From assembly GCA_025060415.1 (NCBI GenBank), contig JANXBT010000001.1, positions 307,542 to 371,541 on the forward strand: DNA of 64,000 bases, given 5' to 3'. Below, piece by piece: positions 43,420 through 53,494 of the stretch (the first letter of the stretch is position 1; each line of letters begins with the position of its first letter). Source of the stretch: Candidatus Bipolaricaulota bacterium. GTDB taxonomy: Bacteria; Bipolaricaulota; Bipolaricaulia; Bipolaricaulales; Bipolaricaulaceae. A program made the translations under genes and the position numbers. The notes below the pieces were generated by a model. The model was given only the letters and a program-made list of their open reading frames with translations. It was not told where the DNA came from and did no database searches.

Positions 43420-43449
43420 TTGCGGGCGTCCGCGGCGTTCGGGTAGACT
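43420..43449 (+). promoter_or_regulatory. Candidate promoter for tRNA-Thr(GGT)-tuf
   Basis: TTGCGG (43420-43425) and TAGACT (43444-43449), spacer 18 bases, ending ten bases before the tRNA. It would drive the tRNA, tuf and perhaps the downstream ribosomal block. Confidence 0.6.
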
Positions 43450-43459
43450 AGCGCCCTGG

Positions 43460-43535
43460 GCCCGTGTAGCTCAGTCGGCAGAGCGTCCCGCTGGTAATGG
43501 GAAGGTCGCCGGTTCGATTCCGGCCGCGGGCTCCA
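43460..43535 (+). tRNA. tRNA-Thr (anticodon GGT)
   Basis: Acceptor GCCCGTG/CGCGGGC with one G-T pair, anticodon loop CTGGTAA (anticodon GGT, reads ACC/ACU), T-arm GCCGG-TTCGATT-CCGGC, discriminator T, and a genomic CCA at 43533-43535. Lies directly before tuf, as in many bacteria. Confidence 0.95.
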
Positions 43536-43568
43536 GCGGAGGGAAAACCCAAGGCGAGGAGGTAAAGG

Positions 43569-44786
43569 ATGGCGACGAAGGAGCAGTTTGTTCGAACCAA
43601 ACCCCATGTGAACGTGGGGACCATCGGCCATATCGACCACGGGAAGACCACGCTCACCGCGGCCATCACCAAGGTCCTTTCTTGGAAGGGCCTGGCCCGG
43701 TTCCGCTCCTACGACGAGGTGGCCAAGGCCGACGCCAAGCTCTTCCGCCGCGACGAGACGAAGATCCTCACGGTGAACGTGGCCCACGTGGAGTACGAGA
43801 CGGAGAAGCGCCACTACGCCCACATCGACTGCCCTGGACACCACGACTACATCAAGAACATGATCGTCGGCGCCGCCCAAATGGACGGGGCGATCCTCGT
43901 GGTCTCCGCCGTGGACGGCCCCATGCCCCAGACCCGCGAGCACGTCCTCCTGGCCCGCCAGGTGAACGTCCCGGCCATCGTGGTCTTCCTGAACAAGGTG
44001 GACCTCGTGGACGACCCCGAGCTCTTGGACCTCGTGGAGATGGAGATCCGCGACCTCCTCTCCAAGTACGAGTTCCCGGGCGACGAGGTCCCCGTGATCC
44101 GCGGCTCCGCCCTCAAGGCCCTGCAGGCCAACTCCCTGGACGACCCGGCGGTGAAGCCCATCCTGGAGCTCCTCGACGCCATCGACAACTACATCCCGCT
44201 CCCCAAGCGCGAGGAGGATAAGCCCTTCCTCATGCCCATCGAGGACATCTTCTCCATCAAGGGGCGTGGGACGGTGGTGACGGGCCGGGTGGAGCGCGGC
44301 CGCCTCCGCCCCGGCGACGAGGTGGAGATCGTGGGCCTCACGGACGAGATCAAGAAGACCGTGGCCACCTCCATCGAGATGTTCAACAAGGTCCTGGACG
44401 AGGCCGTGGCCGGCGACAACGTGGGGGTCCTCCTGCGGGGCATCGAGAAGGACGAGGTGGAGCGCGGCCAGGTCCTGGCGGCCCCGGGCTCCATCACCCC
44501 CCACACGGAGTTCCTGGCCCAGGTGTACGTCCTCTCCAAGGAGGAGGGCGGCCGCCATACCCCCTTCTTCACCGGCTACAAGCCCCAGTTCTACTTCCGC
44601 ACCACGGACGTGACCGGCGAGATCGTCCTCCCCGAGGGCGTGGAGATGGTCATGCCCGGCGACAACGTGAACAACCTGCGCTGCCGGCTCATCAAGCACG
44701 TGGCCCTGGAGGAGGGGCAGCGGTTCGCCATCCGCGAGGGCGGTAAGACCGTGGGCGCGGGCGTGGTCACGAAGATCCTGAAGTAG
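43569..44786 (+). CDS. tuf: Elongation factor Tu
   Basis: 405 residues, normal for EF-Tu. G1 GHIDHGKT (19-26), G3 [14 protein letters not shown]4 NKVD, then domains II and III ([75 protein letters not shown]). It delivers aminoacyl-tRNA to the ribosome. The effector region reads [23 protein letters not shown], more divergent than the usual YxxIDxAPEEKARGITIN. SD GAGGAGGTAAAGG precedes ATG 43569. Confidence 0.97.
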   Translation: MATKEQFVRTKPHVNVGTIGHIDHGKTTLTAAITKVLSWKGLARFRSYDEVAKADAKLFRRDETKILTVNVAHVEYETEKRHYAHIDCPGHHDYIKNMIVGAAQMDGAILVVSAVDGPMPQTREHVLLARQVNVPAIVVFLNKVDLVDDPELLDLVEMEIRDLLSKYEFPGDEVPVIRGSALKALQANSLDDPAVKPILELLDAIDNYIPLPKREEDKPFLMPIEDIFSIKGRGTVVTGRVERGRLRPGDEVEIVGLTDEIKKTVATSIEMFNKVLDEAVAGDNVGVLLRGIEKDEVERGQVLAAPGSITPHTEFLAQVYVLSKEEGGRHTPFFTGYKPQFYFRTTDVTGEIVLPEGVEMVMPGDNVNNLRCRLIKHVALEEGQRFAIREGGKTVGAGVVTKILK

Positions 44787-44788
44787 CC

Positions 44789-44950
44789 ATGGCCAAGAAG
44801 GAGAACGTGCTCGTCGTGGCCCTTGCCTGCTCCCAGTGCGGGCGGCAAAATTACTACACCCGCAAGAACCGGCAAAACACGCGGCAAAAGCTTTCCCTCC
44901 GCAAGTACTGCCGGTGGTGCCGCCGGCACACCGAGCATAAGGAGGCGTAG
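44789..44950 (+). CDS. rpmG: 50S ribosomal protein L33
   Basis: 53 residues, the zinc-binding (Cys-containing) form: [18 protein letters not shown] and [17 protein letters not shown], with the two CxxC pairs. It lies two bases after tuf with an ATG start and precedes tRNA-Trp-secE-nusG, the standard order. This gene is too short to stand out in a long-ORF scan but is clear by motif and place. Confidence 0.95.
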   Translation: MAKKENVLVVALACSQCGRQNYYTRKNRQNTRQKLSLRKYCRWCRRHTEHKEA

Positions 44951-44952
44951 GC

Positions 44953-44973
44953 CCCCAAGGGGTATCCTTGGGG
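44953..44973 (+). terminator. 8-bp hairpin between rpmG and tRNA-Trp
   Basis: CCCCAAGG and CCTTGGGG enclose GGTAT. No T-tract; it may be a weak terminator or a processing signal for the downstream tRNA. Confidence 0.4.
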
Positions 44974-44979
44974 CAGGAC

Positions 44980-45055
44980 AGGCCCGTAGCTCAAGTGGCA
45001 GAGCGGCGGACTCCAAATCCGCAGGTTGGGGGTTCGAGTCCTCCCGGGCCTGCCA
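44980..45055 (+). tRNA. tRNA-Trp (anticodon CCA)
   Basis: Acceptor AGGCCCG/CGGGCCT, anticodon stem GCGGA/TCCGC with loop CTCCAAA (anticodon CCA), T-arm GGGGG-TTCGAGT-CCTCC, discriminator G and genomic CCA at 45053-45055. In the usual rpmG-trnW-secE position. Confidence 0.96.
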
Positions 45056-45065
45056 AGGAGGGGGG

Positions 45066-45260
45066 ATGAAGTTCCTGGCGAGGATCAAGGAGTACTTCCT
45101 GTCCGTGCGGGCCGAGGTGGGGCGGGTGAGCTGGCCCTCCCGCCGGGAGGTCGTGGGGTTCACCGTGCTGGTGATCCTCATGACCGTGGTGCTGGGCGTG
45201 TACCTCGGCCTGGCGGACTGGGTGCTCCAGCAGCTCCTGCGCCTGCTCCTCGCGAAGTAA
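45066..45260 (+). CDS. secE: Preprotein translocase subunit SecE
   Basis: 64 residues, the short single-span type. KFLARIKEYFLSVRAEVGRVSWPSRREVV is the amphipathic cytosolic helix with the conserved EVxxVxWPSRxE motif; one membrane segment (TVLVILMTVVLGVYLGLADWVLQQLL) follows. It clamps SecY in the SecYEG channel. SD AAGGAGGGGGG precedes ATG 45066. The 7-base gap to nusG implies co-transcription. Confidence 0.95.
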   Translation: MKFLARIKEYFLSVRAEVGRVSWPSRREVVGFTVLVILMTVVLGVYLGLADWVLQQLLRLLLAK

Positions 45261-45267
45261 GCCGGCG

Positions 45268-46368
45268 ATGCAGCGCAAGCGGTGGTACGCCATCCAAACC
45301 CACACCGGCTCCGAGCTGCGCCTGAAGGAAGAACTTGAAGAGCGCGTGCGCAAGCTCGGCTGGGAGAAGTATTTCGAGCCCATCAAGGTGGGCGAGCGGG
45401 AGGAGCTGTTCTTTGTGCCCGTGGAGGAGGTGGTGACGGCGCGGTCCGCGCGCGGCCGCACCACCGACTACCGCATCCCCTACGAGTACGACCTCCTGGT
45501 GAGCAACAACTCCCGCATCCAGCGGGGGGAGCTCCTCGCCCGCAAGCCCCCCCGCCACCTCCCCGAGGACGCCGAGGTCCTCGGCCTCGAGCCCTACTGG
45601 CGCATTGTGGTGGAAACCCCCGCCCACACGGAGAAGGAGTACCTGGTCCCCCAGACCAAGATCCTGCGCAAGGACGTGCGCGTGGGCGGCCGCACCCGCG
45701 TGGGCCTCCCCATCACCATCGACGCCGACGAGCGCTACACCTTCGACGTGCAGGGGGAGATCGTGGCCCGGGAGCGGGTGAAGAAGGTGGCCCTGCGCTA
45801 CGCCTCCGGGAAGACCGAGGAGCTCATCGTCCCTGAGAACCTCCTGCCGCCGCGGGTGAAGGAGGGGGCGAAGCTGCCGGCGGGCGCGGTGATCGAGGAG
45901 GAGCACAAGATCTACGCGGGGGCCTCCGGCCTGGTGAAGGTCAAGGAGTACAAGAACAAGCGGGTGGTGACCATCCAGCGCATCGAGAAGCGCCGGCTCA
46001 TCCCCGGGTACGTGTTCGCCAAGATGGGCTTGGACGAGGACCAGATGCGGGAGCTCGTGCGGGGCCTGGAGCGGGCCGCGCGGTTTGTGGGCAGCCGCTC
46101 CACGCCCGTGCCCATCGACGGTCCGGAGGCCACGGTGCTGGGCCGCCTCACGGGCGCCGTGGCCGCGCCCGCCCCCGAGGGCAAGCCCAAGGTGGAGGTG
46201 GGCTTCGAGGTGGGCGAGGTCGTGCAGATCGTGGAGGGGCCCTTCGCCGACTTCACGGGCGAGATCAAAGAGATCGACAAGGAGGCCGAGGAGGCCGTGG
46301 TGATGGTGCGGATCTTCGGGCGGGAGACCCCGGTCCGCATCAGCCTCAGCGGGATCGAGAAGGTCTGA
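45268..46368 (+). CDS. nusG: Transcription antitermination protein NusG with a large inserted domain
   Basis: 366 residues, twice the usual 180. The NGN domain starts normally ([23 protein letters not shown] ... VPVEEVV) and resumes at about 231 with [23 protein letters not shown]; about 170 residues (58-230) are inserted, beta-rich, containing [17 protein letters not shown] and [16 protein letters not shown]. The C-terminal KOW domain ([21 protein letters not shown]) is intact. A comparable insertion is known in Thermotoga NusG. It binds RNA polymerase and links to Rho or ribosome. Confidence 0.95.
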   Translation: MQRKRWYAIQTHTGSELRLKEELEERVRKLGWEKYFEPIKVGEREELFFVPVEEVVTARSARGRTTDYRIPYEYDLLVSNNSRIQRGELLARKPPRHLPEDAEVLGLEPYWRIVVETPAHTEKEYLVPQTKILRKDVRVGGRTRVGLPITIDADERYTFDVQGEIVARERVKKVALRYASGKTEELIVPENLLPPRVKEGAKLPAGAVIEEEHKIYAGASGLVKVKEYKNKRVVTIQRIEKRRLIPGYVFAKMGLDEDQMRELVRGLERAARFVGSRSTPVPIDGPEATVLGRLTGAVAAPAPEGKPKVEVGFEVGEVVQIVEGPFADFTGEIKEIDKEAEEAVVMVRIFGRETPVRISLSGIEKV

Positions 46369-46378
46369 GGAGGGCAGG

Positions 46379-46807
46379 ATGCCCAAACAGGTGGTGGCCA
46401 AGATCAAGCTCCAGATCCCTGCGGGGCAGGCCAACCCCGCGCCGCCGGTGGGGCCGGCCCTGGGCGCCCACAAGGTCAACATCATGGAGTTCTGTAAGCG
46501 CTTCAACGAGGCCACGAAGAACGAGGAGCCGGGCACCCTCATCCCCGTGGAGATCACGGTGTACGACGACCGCACCTTCGAGTTCGTCCTCAAGCAGCCC
46601 CCGGTGTCCGTGCTCCTGAAGCGGGCCGCGGGGATTGAAAAGGGCTCGTCCCAGCCCAACAAGATCAAGGTGGGGAAGGTGACCATGGAGCAGATCCGCC
46701 GCATCGCGGAGAAGAAGATGCCCGACCTCAACACGGACGACCTCGAGGCCGCCATCCGCATGGTGCTGGGCACGGCCCGGAACATGGGGATCGAGGTGGT
46801 GCCATGA
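46379..46807 (+). CDS. rplK: 50S ribosomal protein L11
   Basis: 142 residues. Signature [42 protein letters not shown] and the C-terminal [44 protein letters not shown]. It binds 23S rRNA at the GTPase-associated centre. SD GAGGAGGGC before ATG 46379. ATGA overlap with rplA. Confidence 0.97.
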   Translation: MPKQVVAKIKLQIPAGQANPAPPVGPALGAHKVNIMEFCKRFNEATKNEEPGTLIPVEITVYDDRTFEFVLKQPPVSVLLKRAAGIEKGSSQPNKIKVGKVTMEQIRRIAEKKMPDLNTDDLEAAIRMVLGTARNMGIEVVP

Positions 46808-47511
46808 AGCGCAGCAAACGCTACCTCCAGACGGTGGCCCTGGTGGAGAGGGAGCGGGTCTACCCGGTGCGGGAGGCCATCGCCCTCCTCAAGCGCACGG
46901 CCACCGCCAAGTTCCCGGAGACCGCGGAGGCCGCGTTCAAGCTGGGCATCAACCCCAGCCAGGCCCAGGTGCGCGGGACCTGCGTCCTCCCCCACGGCAC
47001 GGGGAAGACCGTGCGGGTCCTGGTGTTCGCCAAGGGCGAGAAGATCCGGGAGGCGGAGGCCGCGGGCGCGGACTACGTGGGCGGGGAGGAGCTCGCGGAG
47101 AAGATCCTCAAGGAGGGGTGGCTGGAGTTCGATCGGGTGGTGGCCACCCCGGACATGATGCCCTTGGTGGGGAAGCTCGGGAAGATCCTGGGGCCGCGGG
47201 GCCTCATGCCCTCGCCCAAAACCGGCACGGTCACCATGGACGTGGCCGCGGTGGTGCGGGAGCTCAAGGCCGGCATGATCGAGTTCCGGGCCGATCGCTA
47301 CGGCATCGTCCACGCCGTGTTTGGCAAGACCGCCTTCACCGAAGACCAGCTGTACGAGAACCTGCTCGCCCTCACCAAGGCCATCCTGGAGCGGAAGCCC
47401 GAGGGCGTGCGGGGGCGCTACGTCCAGCGGGTGTCCATCTCCTCCACCATGGGGCCGGGGATCCGCGTGGACGAGCGGGAGCTTTTGGCCGCGGCCGCGC
47501 AGCTGCGGTGA
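46804..47511 (+). CDS. rplA: 50S ribosomal protein L1
   Basis: 235 residues. [28 protein letters not shown] at the N terminus, [14 protein letters not shown], and the signature [24 protein letters not shown]1 forms the mobile L1 stalk and in other bacteria represses its own operon through an mRNA mimic; no such site is evident in the short nusG-rplK gap here. ATG in overlap with rplK. Confidence 0.97.
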   Translation: MKRSKRYLQTVALVERERVYPVREAIALLKRTATAKFPETAEAAFKLGINPSQAQVRGTCVLPHGTGKTVRVLVFAKGEKIREAEAAGADYVGGEELAEKILKEGWLEFDRVVATPDMMPLVGKLGKILGPRGLMPSPKTGTVTMDVAAVVRELKAGMIEFRADRYGIVHAVFGKTAFTEDQLYENLLALTKAILERKPEGVRGRYVQRVSISSTMGPGIRVDERELLAAAAQLR

Positions 47512-47521
47512 GGAGGGGGCC

Positions 47522-48049
47522 ATGGTCCGACCCGAAAAGGCGCAGGCGGTGGCCGAGCTGCGGGCGAAGCTCTCCCGTTCCCGCACGGCGGTGGTGCTGG
47601 GCTTCCAGGGCATCCCGGGCGAGGAGATGACGGCCCTCCGCCGGCTGGTGAAGGCGCGGGGGGCGGAGCTCAAGGTGGTGAAGAACACCCTGGCCCGGCG
47701 GGCCGCCCAGGAGGCGGGGATCCCGGGGCTTGGGGAGTTCTTGCGCGGCCCGAACCTCGTGATCATCGGGAGGGACGACCCCACCGTCCCGTTCAAGGTG
47801 GCCACCGAGGTCGTCCAGAAGTACCCGAACTACTTCCAGGTGCGCGGCGGGGTGTTCGCGGGCGAAGTGGTCCCCGCCGACCAGGTCCAGTGGTATGCCA
47901 CCCTGCCCTCCCGGGAGGAGCTCCTGGGCCGCCTGGCCGGGGCCATGCTGGGCCCCGTGCGCGGCCTGGCCTTCGTCCTCTCCGGGGTCCTCCGGAAGCT
48001 GGTGGTGGCGCTTTCCGAGGTGCAGAAACTCAAGGAAAAAGAGGGGTGA
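47522..48049 (+). CDS. rplJ: 50S ribosomal protein L10
   Basis: 175 residues. RPEKAQAVAELRAKLSRSRTAVVLGFQGIPGEEMTALRRLVKARGAELKVVKNTLARRAAQ is the rRNA-binding part; a C-terminal helix (ALSEVQKLKEKEG) carries the L7/L12 dimers. ATG 47522 with SD GAGGAGGGGGCC. The usual L10 leader attenuator is absent: the gap from rplA is ten bases. Confidence 0.96.
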   Translation: MVRPEKAQAVAELRAKLSRSRTAVVLGFQGIPGEEMTALRRLVKARGAELKVVKNTLARRAAQEAGIPGLGEFLRGPNLVIIGRDDPTVPFKVATEVVQKYPNYFQVRGGVFAGEVVPADQVQWYATLPSREELLGRLAGAMLGPVRGLAFVLSGVLRKLVVALSEVQKLKEKEG

Positions 48050-48052
48050 ACG

Positions 48053-48436
48053 ATGACGAAAGAGGAGATCATCCAGGCCATCGAGCAGATGACGGTGAAG
48101 GATCTGGCGGAGCTGGTGAAGGCTCTGGAGGAGCGGTTCGGCGTGTCGGCCCAGGTGGCGGCGCCGGTGGCGGTGGCCGTGGCCCCGCAGCCGGGCGCGC
48201 CGGCCGCCGCCGCGGCCCCGGAGAAGACCACCTTCGACGTGGTCATCACCAACGCCGGCCAGCAGAAGATCCAGCTCATCAAGGTGGTGAAGGACATCAC
48301 TGGGAAGGGCCTCAAGGAGTGCAAGGACCTCGTGGACAACGTGCCGGCGGTGGTGAAGTCCGGGGTCTCCAAGGAGGAGGCCGAGGAGCTCAAAAAGAAG
48401 CTGGAAGCCGCGGGCGCGGAGGTCCAGATTAAGTGA
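48053..48436 (+). CDS. rplL: 50S ribosomal protein L7/L12
   Basis: 127 residues: N-terminal dimerisation helices ([29 protein letters not shown]), an Ala/Pro-rich hinge, and the factor-binding C-terminal domain ([67 protein letters not shown]). Three bases after rplJ. The stop overlaps the rpoB start as GTGA. Confidence 0.97.
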   Translation: MTKEEIIQAIEQMTVKDLAELVKALEERFGVSAQVAAPVAVAVAPQPGAPAAAAAPEKTTFDVVITNAGQQKIQLIKVVKDITGKGLKECKDLVDNVPAVVKSGVSKEEAEELKKKLEAAGAEVQIK

Positions 48437-51400
48437 TGGCCCCCAGGCGCTCCTACGGACGGGTCCTGCCCCGCCTGGAACCGCCGGACTTCATCGCCCA
48501 CCAACTCCAGTCCTACGAGCGGTTCCTGCGGGAGGGCATCCCCCAGGTGTTCGCGGAGGTGAGCCCCATCCGCGCACCCGGGCGGGACGACCTCTACCTG
48601 GAGCTCTTGGACCCCAGCCTCGGCGAGCCCCGCTACGACGAGTGGGAGTGTCGGGATCGGGACCTCACCTACGCCGCGCCCCTTAGGGCCACGGGGCGGT
48701 TGTGGGTGGAGGGGAAGTTCCGCCAGGAGGCCGAGCTCTACCTTGCGGACATCCCCCTCATGACGCCCCGGGGCACCTTCATCATCAACGGCACGGAAAA
48801 CGTGATCGTCAGCGAGCTGGTGCGCTCGCCGGGCCTCTACCTCACCCAGGACGAGCCCCACCTGTTCCGCGCCCACTTCCTCCCCGAGCAGGGGGCCTGG
48901 CTGGAGATCGAGCTCGACGTCAAGCGCTGGAGCCTGAAGGTGCGGCTGGACCGGCGGGCCACCGTGCCCGCCACCACCTACCTGCGGGCCCTGGGCCTGG
49001 ACACCCCGGAGATCCTCCGCCGCTACTCCCGCCCGGTGCCCGTGGAGACCCTGGAGGAGCTCCTCCCCCGCTGGAAGGCTGTGCTCCTTGCGGAGCCCAT
49101 TGCCGCCGGCGATGAGGTCTGGCAGCTGGGCGAGGAGCTGACCCCCGAGCGCGTCAAGGTCCTCCACCGCTTGGGCCGCACCAGCGTGCGCGTGGCCCAC
49201 CCGGCCATCGCCCGCTCCCTGCTCGAGGAGAAGGTGGCCTCCCGCGAGGAGGCCATCCGCCTCATCTACTCCAAGTTCCGCTCGGGCGAGCGCGTGCCCC
49301 TCTCCCAGGCCGAGGAGTACCTCGCGCGCTTCTACTTCCGGCCGGACACCTACCACCTGACCAAGGTGGGGCGGTTCAAGATCAACCGCAAGCTCGGGCA
49401 CAGCCGGGAGGAGACGTACCTCGTCCCGGAGGACGTGTTCGCCGCGCTGGACCTCCTGTTGCGCGCGCCGGAGGAGCCGGAGCTCCTGGACGAGCCGGAC
49501 CACTTGGCGAACAAGCGCGTGCGGCTCGCGGGCGAGCAGGCCCAGGCCGCGCTGCGCGAGGGCCTGGTGCGCATGGCCCGCGTGGCTGAGGACAAGCTCA
49601 TCCACCTGGAGCTCGAGGAGAAGGACCTCATCCGCCGGATCGTCTCCACCCGCACCATCCAGGCGGCCATCAACAGCCTCTTTTACACGGGGCGCCTCTC
49701 CCAGTTCCTGGAGCAGACGAACCCGCTTTCCGAGCTCACCCACAAGCGCCGCCTTTCCGCCATCGGCAGCCCCGCGGCCCGCCGGGCCAAGGTGGAGATC
49801 CGCGACGTCCACCCCTCCCACTACGCCCGCATCTGCCCCATCGAGACGCCCGAGGGCCAGAACGTGGGCCTCATCACCTCCATGGCCGTGTACGTGCGCG
49901 TCAACGAGTTCGGGTTCCTGGAGGCCCCCTACGTGGTGGTGAGGAACGGCCGGCTCACCAAGGAGATCCGCTACCTCATGGCCGACGAGGAGGAGCGCTA
50001 CAAGATCGCCCCGGCCACGGTCAAGGTGGACAAGGACGGCCGGATCGTGGAGCCCCAGGTCTTGGTGCGCACGGGGCGCGAGGAGTTCCGCTACGTCCCC
50101 CCCGAAGAGGTGGACTTCGTGGAGGTCGCCCCCAACATGATCCTGGGCGTGTCCGCCGCCCTCATCCCCTTCCTGGAGCACGACGACGCCAACCGGGCCC
50201 TCATGGGCGCGAACATGCAGCGCCAGGCCGTGGCCCTCCTGCGGCCCCAGGCCCCCATCGTGGGCACGGGCATGGAGGCCAAGGCCGCCCGGGACTCCGG
50301 GGCCGTGGTGGTGGCCGAAGAGGACGGAACCGTCACCTACGTGGACGCCCAAAGGATCGTGGTCCGGGGCAAGAAGGGCGAGAGGACCTACCGCCTGCGG
50401 GTCTTCGAGCGCTCCAACCAGGACACCCTCATCCACCAGCGGCCGCTGGTGCGCAAGGGCGACAAGGTCAAAAAGGGCCAGGTCCTCGCGGACTCCCAGT
50501 TCACCGAGGGCGGGGAGCTCGCCCTCGGGGCCAACCTCCTCGTGGCCTTCCTGCCCTTTGAGGGCTACAACTACGAGGACGCCATCGTGGTCTCCGAGCG
50601 CCTGGTGCGCGAGAACCTCTTGGACTCCATCCACATCCAGGAGTTCGAGGTGCGGGCGGAGGACACCAAGCTCGGCCCGGAGGAGATCACCGCGGACATC
50701 CCCAACCTCCCCCGCTCCGCCATGCGCAACCTCGACGAGCACGGGATCGTGCGCGTGGGCACGGAGGTGCGCACCGGGGACATCCTCGTGGGCAAGATCA
50801 CGCCCAAGGGGGAGAGCGAGCCCACGCCGGAGGAGCGCATCTTCCTCTCCATCTTCGGCGAGCGCATGCGGAACTTCAAGAACACGTCGCTGCGCATGCC
50901 GCCCATCACCGGCACGGCCACGGTCATCCGGGTGAAGCGCCTGTCCCGAGCCGCGGGCGACGAGCTCGAGGCCGGGGTGAACGAGCTCGTGAAGGTGTAC
51001 GTGGCCCAGCGCCGCCGGATCGCGGTCGGGGACAAGCTCGCCGGCCGCCACGGCAACAAGGGCGTCATCGCCGCCATCCTCCCCGTGGAGGACATGCCCT
51101 TCCTGCCCGACGGAACCCCCGTGGACGTGATCCTCAACCCCTTGGGCGTCCCCTCGCGCATGAACCTCGGCCAGATCTTCGAGACCAACCTGGGGTGGCT
51201 GGCGGCCCTGCGGGGGGAGAAGGTGGCCTCCCCGCCCTTCGACGGGGCCAAGGAGGAGGAGGTCCTCCGCGAGCTCACCGCGGAGCTCCAAAAGCGCGGC
51301 CTTTCCGACGGCTCGCGGGCGGACGGGAAGGTCATCCTTCGCGACGGCCGCACCGGCGAGCCCTTCCAATCCCCGGTGACGGTGGGCGTCATGTACCTTC

Positions 51401-51756
51401 TCAAGCTGGAGCACATCGCGGCCGACAAGATCCACGCCCGCTCCACCGGGCCGTACGCCCTCATCACCCAGCAGCCCCTGGGCGGCCGGGCCCACTTCGG
51501 CGGCCAGCGCCTGGGCGAGATGGAGGTGTGGGCCCTGGAGGCCTACGGCGCCGCCTCCCTCCTCCAGGAGATGCTCACCCTCAAAAGCGACGACGTGCGG
51601 GGCCGGGTGGCCCTGTACAAGGCCATCCTGCGGGGCGAGGACTTCCCCCGGCCGGGCATCCCCGAGTCCTTCAAGGTGCTGTGGCAGGAGCTCCGCTGCC
51701 TGGGCCTGTCCCTCAAGGCCTACGACAAAAGCGGCCGGGAGTTGGACATCGTGTGA
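48433..51756 (+). CDS. rpoB: DNA-directed RNA polymerase subunit beta
   Basis: 1107 residues, compact like the Thermus/Thermotoga forms without the long lineage inserts. Markers: [19 protein letters not shown], the rifampicin region [84 protein letters not shown] and the C-terminal [22 protein letters not shown]. Start GTG 48433 (overlapping rplL) or ATG 48436. The protein is complete, yet the next gene is a Nudix hydrolase and not rpoC. Confidence 0.98.
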   Translation: MMAPRRSYGRVLPRLEPPDFIAHQLQSYERFLREGIPQVFAEVSPIRAPGRDDLYLELLDPSLGEPRYDEWECRDRDLTYAAPLRATGRLWVEGKFRQEAELYLADIPLMTPRGTFIINGTENVIVSELVRSPGLYLTQDEPHLFRAHFLPEQGAWLEIELDVKRWSLKVRLDRRATVPATTYLRALGLDTPEILRRYSRPVPVETLEELLPRWKAVLLAEPIAAGDEVWQLGEELTPERVKVLHRLGRTSVRVAHPAIARSLLEEKVASREEAIRLIYSKFRSGERVPLSQAEEYLARFYFRPDTYHLTKVGRFKINRKLGHSREETYLVPEDVFAALDLLLRAPEEPELLDEPDHLANKRVRLAGEQAQAALREGLVRMARVAEDKLIHLELEEKDLIRRIVSTRTIQAAINSLFYTGRLSQFLEQTNPLSELTHKRRLSAIGSPAARRAKVEIRDVHPSHYARICPIETPEGQNVGLITSMAVYVRVNEFGFLEAPYVVVRNGRLTKEIRYLMADEEERYKIAPATVKVDKDGRIVEPQVLVRTGREEFRYVPPEEVDFVEVAPNMILGVSAALIPFLEHDDANRALMGANMQRQAVALLRPQAPIVGTGMEAKAARDSGAVVVAEEDGTVTYVDAQRIVVRGKKGERTYRLRVFERSNQDTLIHQRPLVRKGDKVKKGQVLADSQFTEGGELALGANLLVAFLPFEGYNYEDAIVVSERLVRENLLDSIHIQEFEVRAEDTKLGPEEITADIPNLPRSAMRNLDEHGIVRVGTEVRTGDILVGKITPKGESEPTPEERIFLSIFGERMRNFKNTSLRMPPITGTATVIRVKRLSRAAGDELEAGVNELVKVYVAQRRRIAVGDKLAGRHGNKGVIAAILPVEDMPFLPDGTPVDVILNPLGVPSRMNLGQIFETNLGWLAALRGEKVASPPFDGAKEEEVLRELTAELQKRGLSDGSRADGKVILRDGRTGEPFQSPVTVGVMYLLKLEHIAADKIHARSTGPYALITQQPLGGRAHFGGQRLGEMEVWALEAYGAASLLQEMLTLKSDDVRGRVALYKAILRGEDFPRPGIPESFKVLWQELRCLGLSLKAYDKSGRELDIV

Positions 51757-51759
51757 GCG

Positions 51760-52176
51760 ATGGAGGAGCGAGCCGCGGGGCTGATCTTGTTTCGGGAGAA
51801 CTGCGGGCGGCGCGAGTACCTCCTCATCAAGAACCGGCGCGGGGGGCACTGGGGCTTCCCCAAGGGGCACGTGGAGCCCGGGGAGGACGACTTCCAGGCC
51901 GCCCTGCGGGAGGCGGCCGAGGAGGTCCACATCCGCCGGATCCAGCTGATCCCGGGCTTCCGCACCGTGGTCCGCTACGCCTTCCCCCGCCAGAGCGCCC
52001 TCGTGAGGAAGGAGGTCGTGCTCTTCCTGGCGCGCACGGACGAGGAGGGCCAGCCCTTTCGCGAGGAAGTGGAGGACATGGCCTGGCTCCCCTTTCCGGA
52101 GGCCCTCCAACGCATCACGTTCGCCGAACAGCGCGAGGCCCTGCGCCAGGCGGAGGACTGGCTCAGCGCCGGATAA
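51760..52176 (+). CDS. Nudix hydrolase (Ap4A hydrolase-like)
   Basis: 138 residues. Nudix box [23 protein letters not shown] fits GX5EX7REUXEEXU. The flanking [33 protein letters not shown] and late [27 protein letters not shown] resemble the bis(5'-nucleosyl)-tetraphosphatase subgroup, but other nucleoside diphosphate derivatives are possible. It begins three bases after the rpoB stop, where rpoC is normally found, and is probably in the same transcript. Confidence 0.9.
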   Translation: MEERAAGLILFRENCGRREYLLIKNRRGGHWGFPKGHVEPGEDDFQAALREAAEEVHIRRIQLIPGFRTVVRYAFPRQSALVRKEVVLFLARTDEEGQPFREEVEDMAWLPFPEALQRITFAEQREALRQAEDWLSAG

Positions 52177-52188
52177 ACCGGCTCCCCC

Positions 52189-53484
52189 ATGAGCGGCGCG
52201 GCCCTCGCCGCGGCGGGCGTCTTCGCCCTCACCTACGCCCTCATCCTCTCGGGCAAGCTCTCCCCCACCCTGGGTGCCCTTCTGGGCGCCGTGGCCATGG
52301 TCCTCGCGGGCGTGGCCTTCGGCTTCTACTCCCCCCACGCGGTGGTCGAGGTCATCGACGTGGACACGATTTGGCTCCTTTCCGGGATGATGATCATCGT
52401 GGGGCTCCTCCAACGCACCGGCTTCTTCCAATACGTGGCCATCAAGGCCGCCAAGTGGTCGCGGGGGAACCTCGTGGCCCTCTTCCTGGCCCTGGCCCTG
52501 GCCAGCGCCGTGGTCTCCATGTTCCTCGACAACGTCACCACCATGCTCACCTTCGTCCCCGTGACCCTGTCCATTGCCGAGGTGATGGGGATCTCCTCCG
52601 CGCCCCTGCTCTTAGGGGAGGCCATCGCCGCCGACCTCGGGGGGGTGTTCACCCTCATCGGCGATCCGCCCAACGTGATCATCGGCTCCGCGGGCCGCCT
52701 CACGTTCAACGATTTCCTCACCCACACGGCCCCCGTGGCCCTGGTGGCCCTGCTTGCTGCGCTCGCCTTCTTGCTCCTCCGCTACCGCAAGGTCCTGCGC
52801 GCCTCGTCCGTCCCCGCGGAGATCCTCCAGGAGCTGGACGAGCGCAAGGTCCTCACCGACCCCAAGGCCATGACCCGCCTCCTCCTCATCTTCGCGGGGG
52901 TCATCCTCCTTTTTGTGGTCCACGCTTGGCTCCGCTTGACCCCGGGGTTGGCCGCCCTGTGCGGGGCCGCCCTGGCCATCGCCGTCCTCCGCCCCTCCGC
53001 GGAGACGGTGCTCGGAAGCATCGATTGGGAGCTCTTGGTCTTCCTGCTATCCCTTTTCGTGGTGGTGGGCGGGCTCAACCGCAGCGGCGCCCTGCCCTTC
53101 CTCGCCCGGCAGCTGGGCCTCCTGGGCCAGGGCTCGCTGATCGGGCTGGCTCTCCTCTTCTTCTGGGGGGCAGGGATCCTCTCCCTCTTCCTCAGCTCGG
53201 TCCCGGCCACGGTGGCCTTCGTGCCCCTGGTGCAGGAGCTCCGTGCCCTGGGGGTCCCGGCGAACCCCCTGTGGTGGGCGCTGGCCCTGGGGATCGGGTT
53301 CGCGGGCCCTGCCACGCCCTTCGCCACCCCCGCCAACCTCGCCGTGGTCAACCTCACCAAACACGGCCCCGAACCCCTCCATCCCCGCGCCTGGGTGGCG
53401 GTCGGGTTGCCCGTCTACCTCCTCATCGGGATCCTCGGCAGCGTGCTCCTTTGGTTGGCCATCCGGATCGGGTGGTTCCTGTGA
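52189..53484 (+). CDS. ArsB/NhaD/SLC13-type anion or ion permease
   Basis: 431 residues, about 11-12 membrane segments. Family stretches: SPHAVVEVIDVDTIWLLSGMMIIVGLLQRTGFFQYVAIKAAKWSRGN, SMFLDNVTTMLTFVPVTLSIAEVMG, EAIAADLGGVFTLIGDPPNVIIGSAG and WELLVFLLSLFVVVGGLNRSGALP. These are shared by the ArsB/P-protein group of the ion transporter superfamily. The exact ion (arsenite, carboxylate, sodium) cannot be told; no arsR/arsC is near. Twelve bases after the Nudix gene. Confidence 0.86.
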   Translation: MSGAALAAAGVFALTYALILSGKLSPTLGALLGAVAMVLAGVAFGFYSPHAVVEVIDVDTIWLLSGMMIIVGLLQRTGFFQYVAIKAAKWSRGNLVALFLALALASAVVSMFLDNVTTMLTFVPVTLSIAEVMGISSAPLLLGEAIAADLGGVFTLIGDPPNVIIGSAGRLTFNDFLTHTAPVALVALLAALAFLLLRYRKVLRASSVPAEILQELDERKVLTDPKAMTRLLLIFAGVILLFVVHAWLRLTPGLAALCGAALAIAVLRPSAETVLGSIDWELLVFLLSLFVVVGGLNRSGALPFLARQLGLLGQGSLIGLALLFFWGAGILSLFLSSVPATVAFVPLVQELRALGVPANPLWWALALGIGFAGPATPFATPANLAVVNLTKHGPEPLHPRAWVAVGLPVYLLIGILGSVLLWLAIRIGWFL

Positions 53485-53494
53485 GGAGGGTGGG

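Noticed and set aside
43191..43569. A full set of tRNA genes including tRNA-Gly before tuf, as in other bacteria
   Set aside because: Only Thr(TGT), Tyr(GTA) and Thr(GGT) fold; no Gly tRNA is present in the gap.
46369..46378. L1-binding autoregulatory site or L10 leader in the ribosomal protein block
   Set aside because: The gaps nusG-rplK and rplA-rplJ are only about ten bases, too short for the known leader structures.
47830..52431. A 1533-codon open frame on the minus strand opposite rplJ, rplL, rpoB and the Nudix gene
   Set aside because: It is the shadow of GC-rich codons in well-identified genes on the other strand; its translation is His/Leu/Gly-rich without domains.
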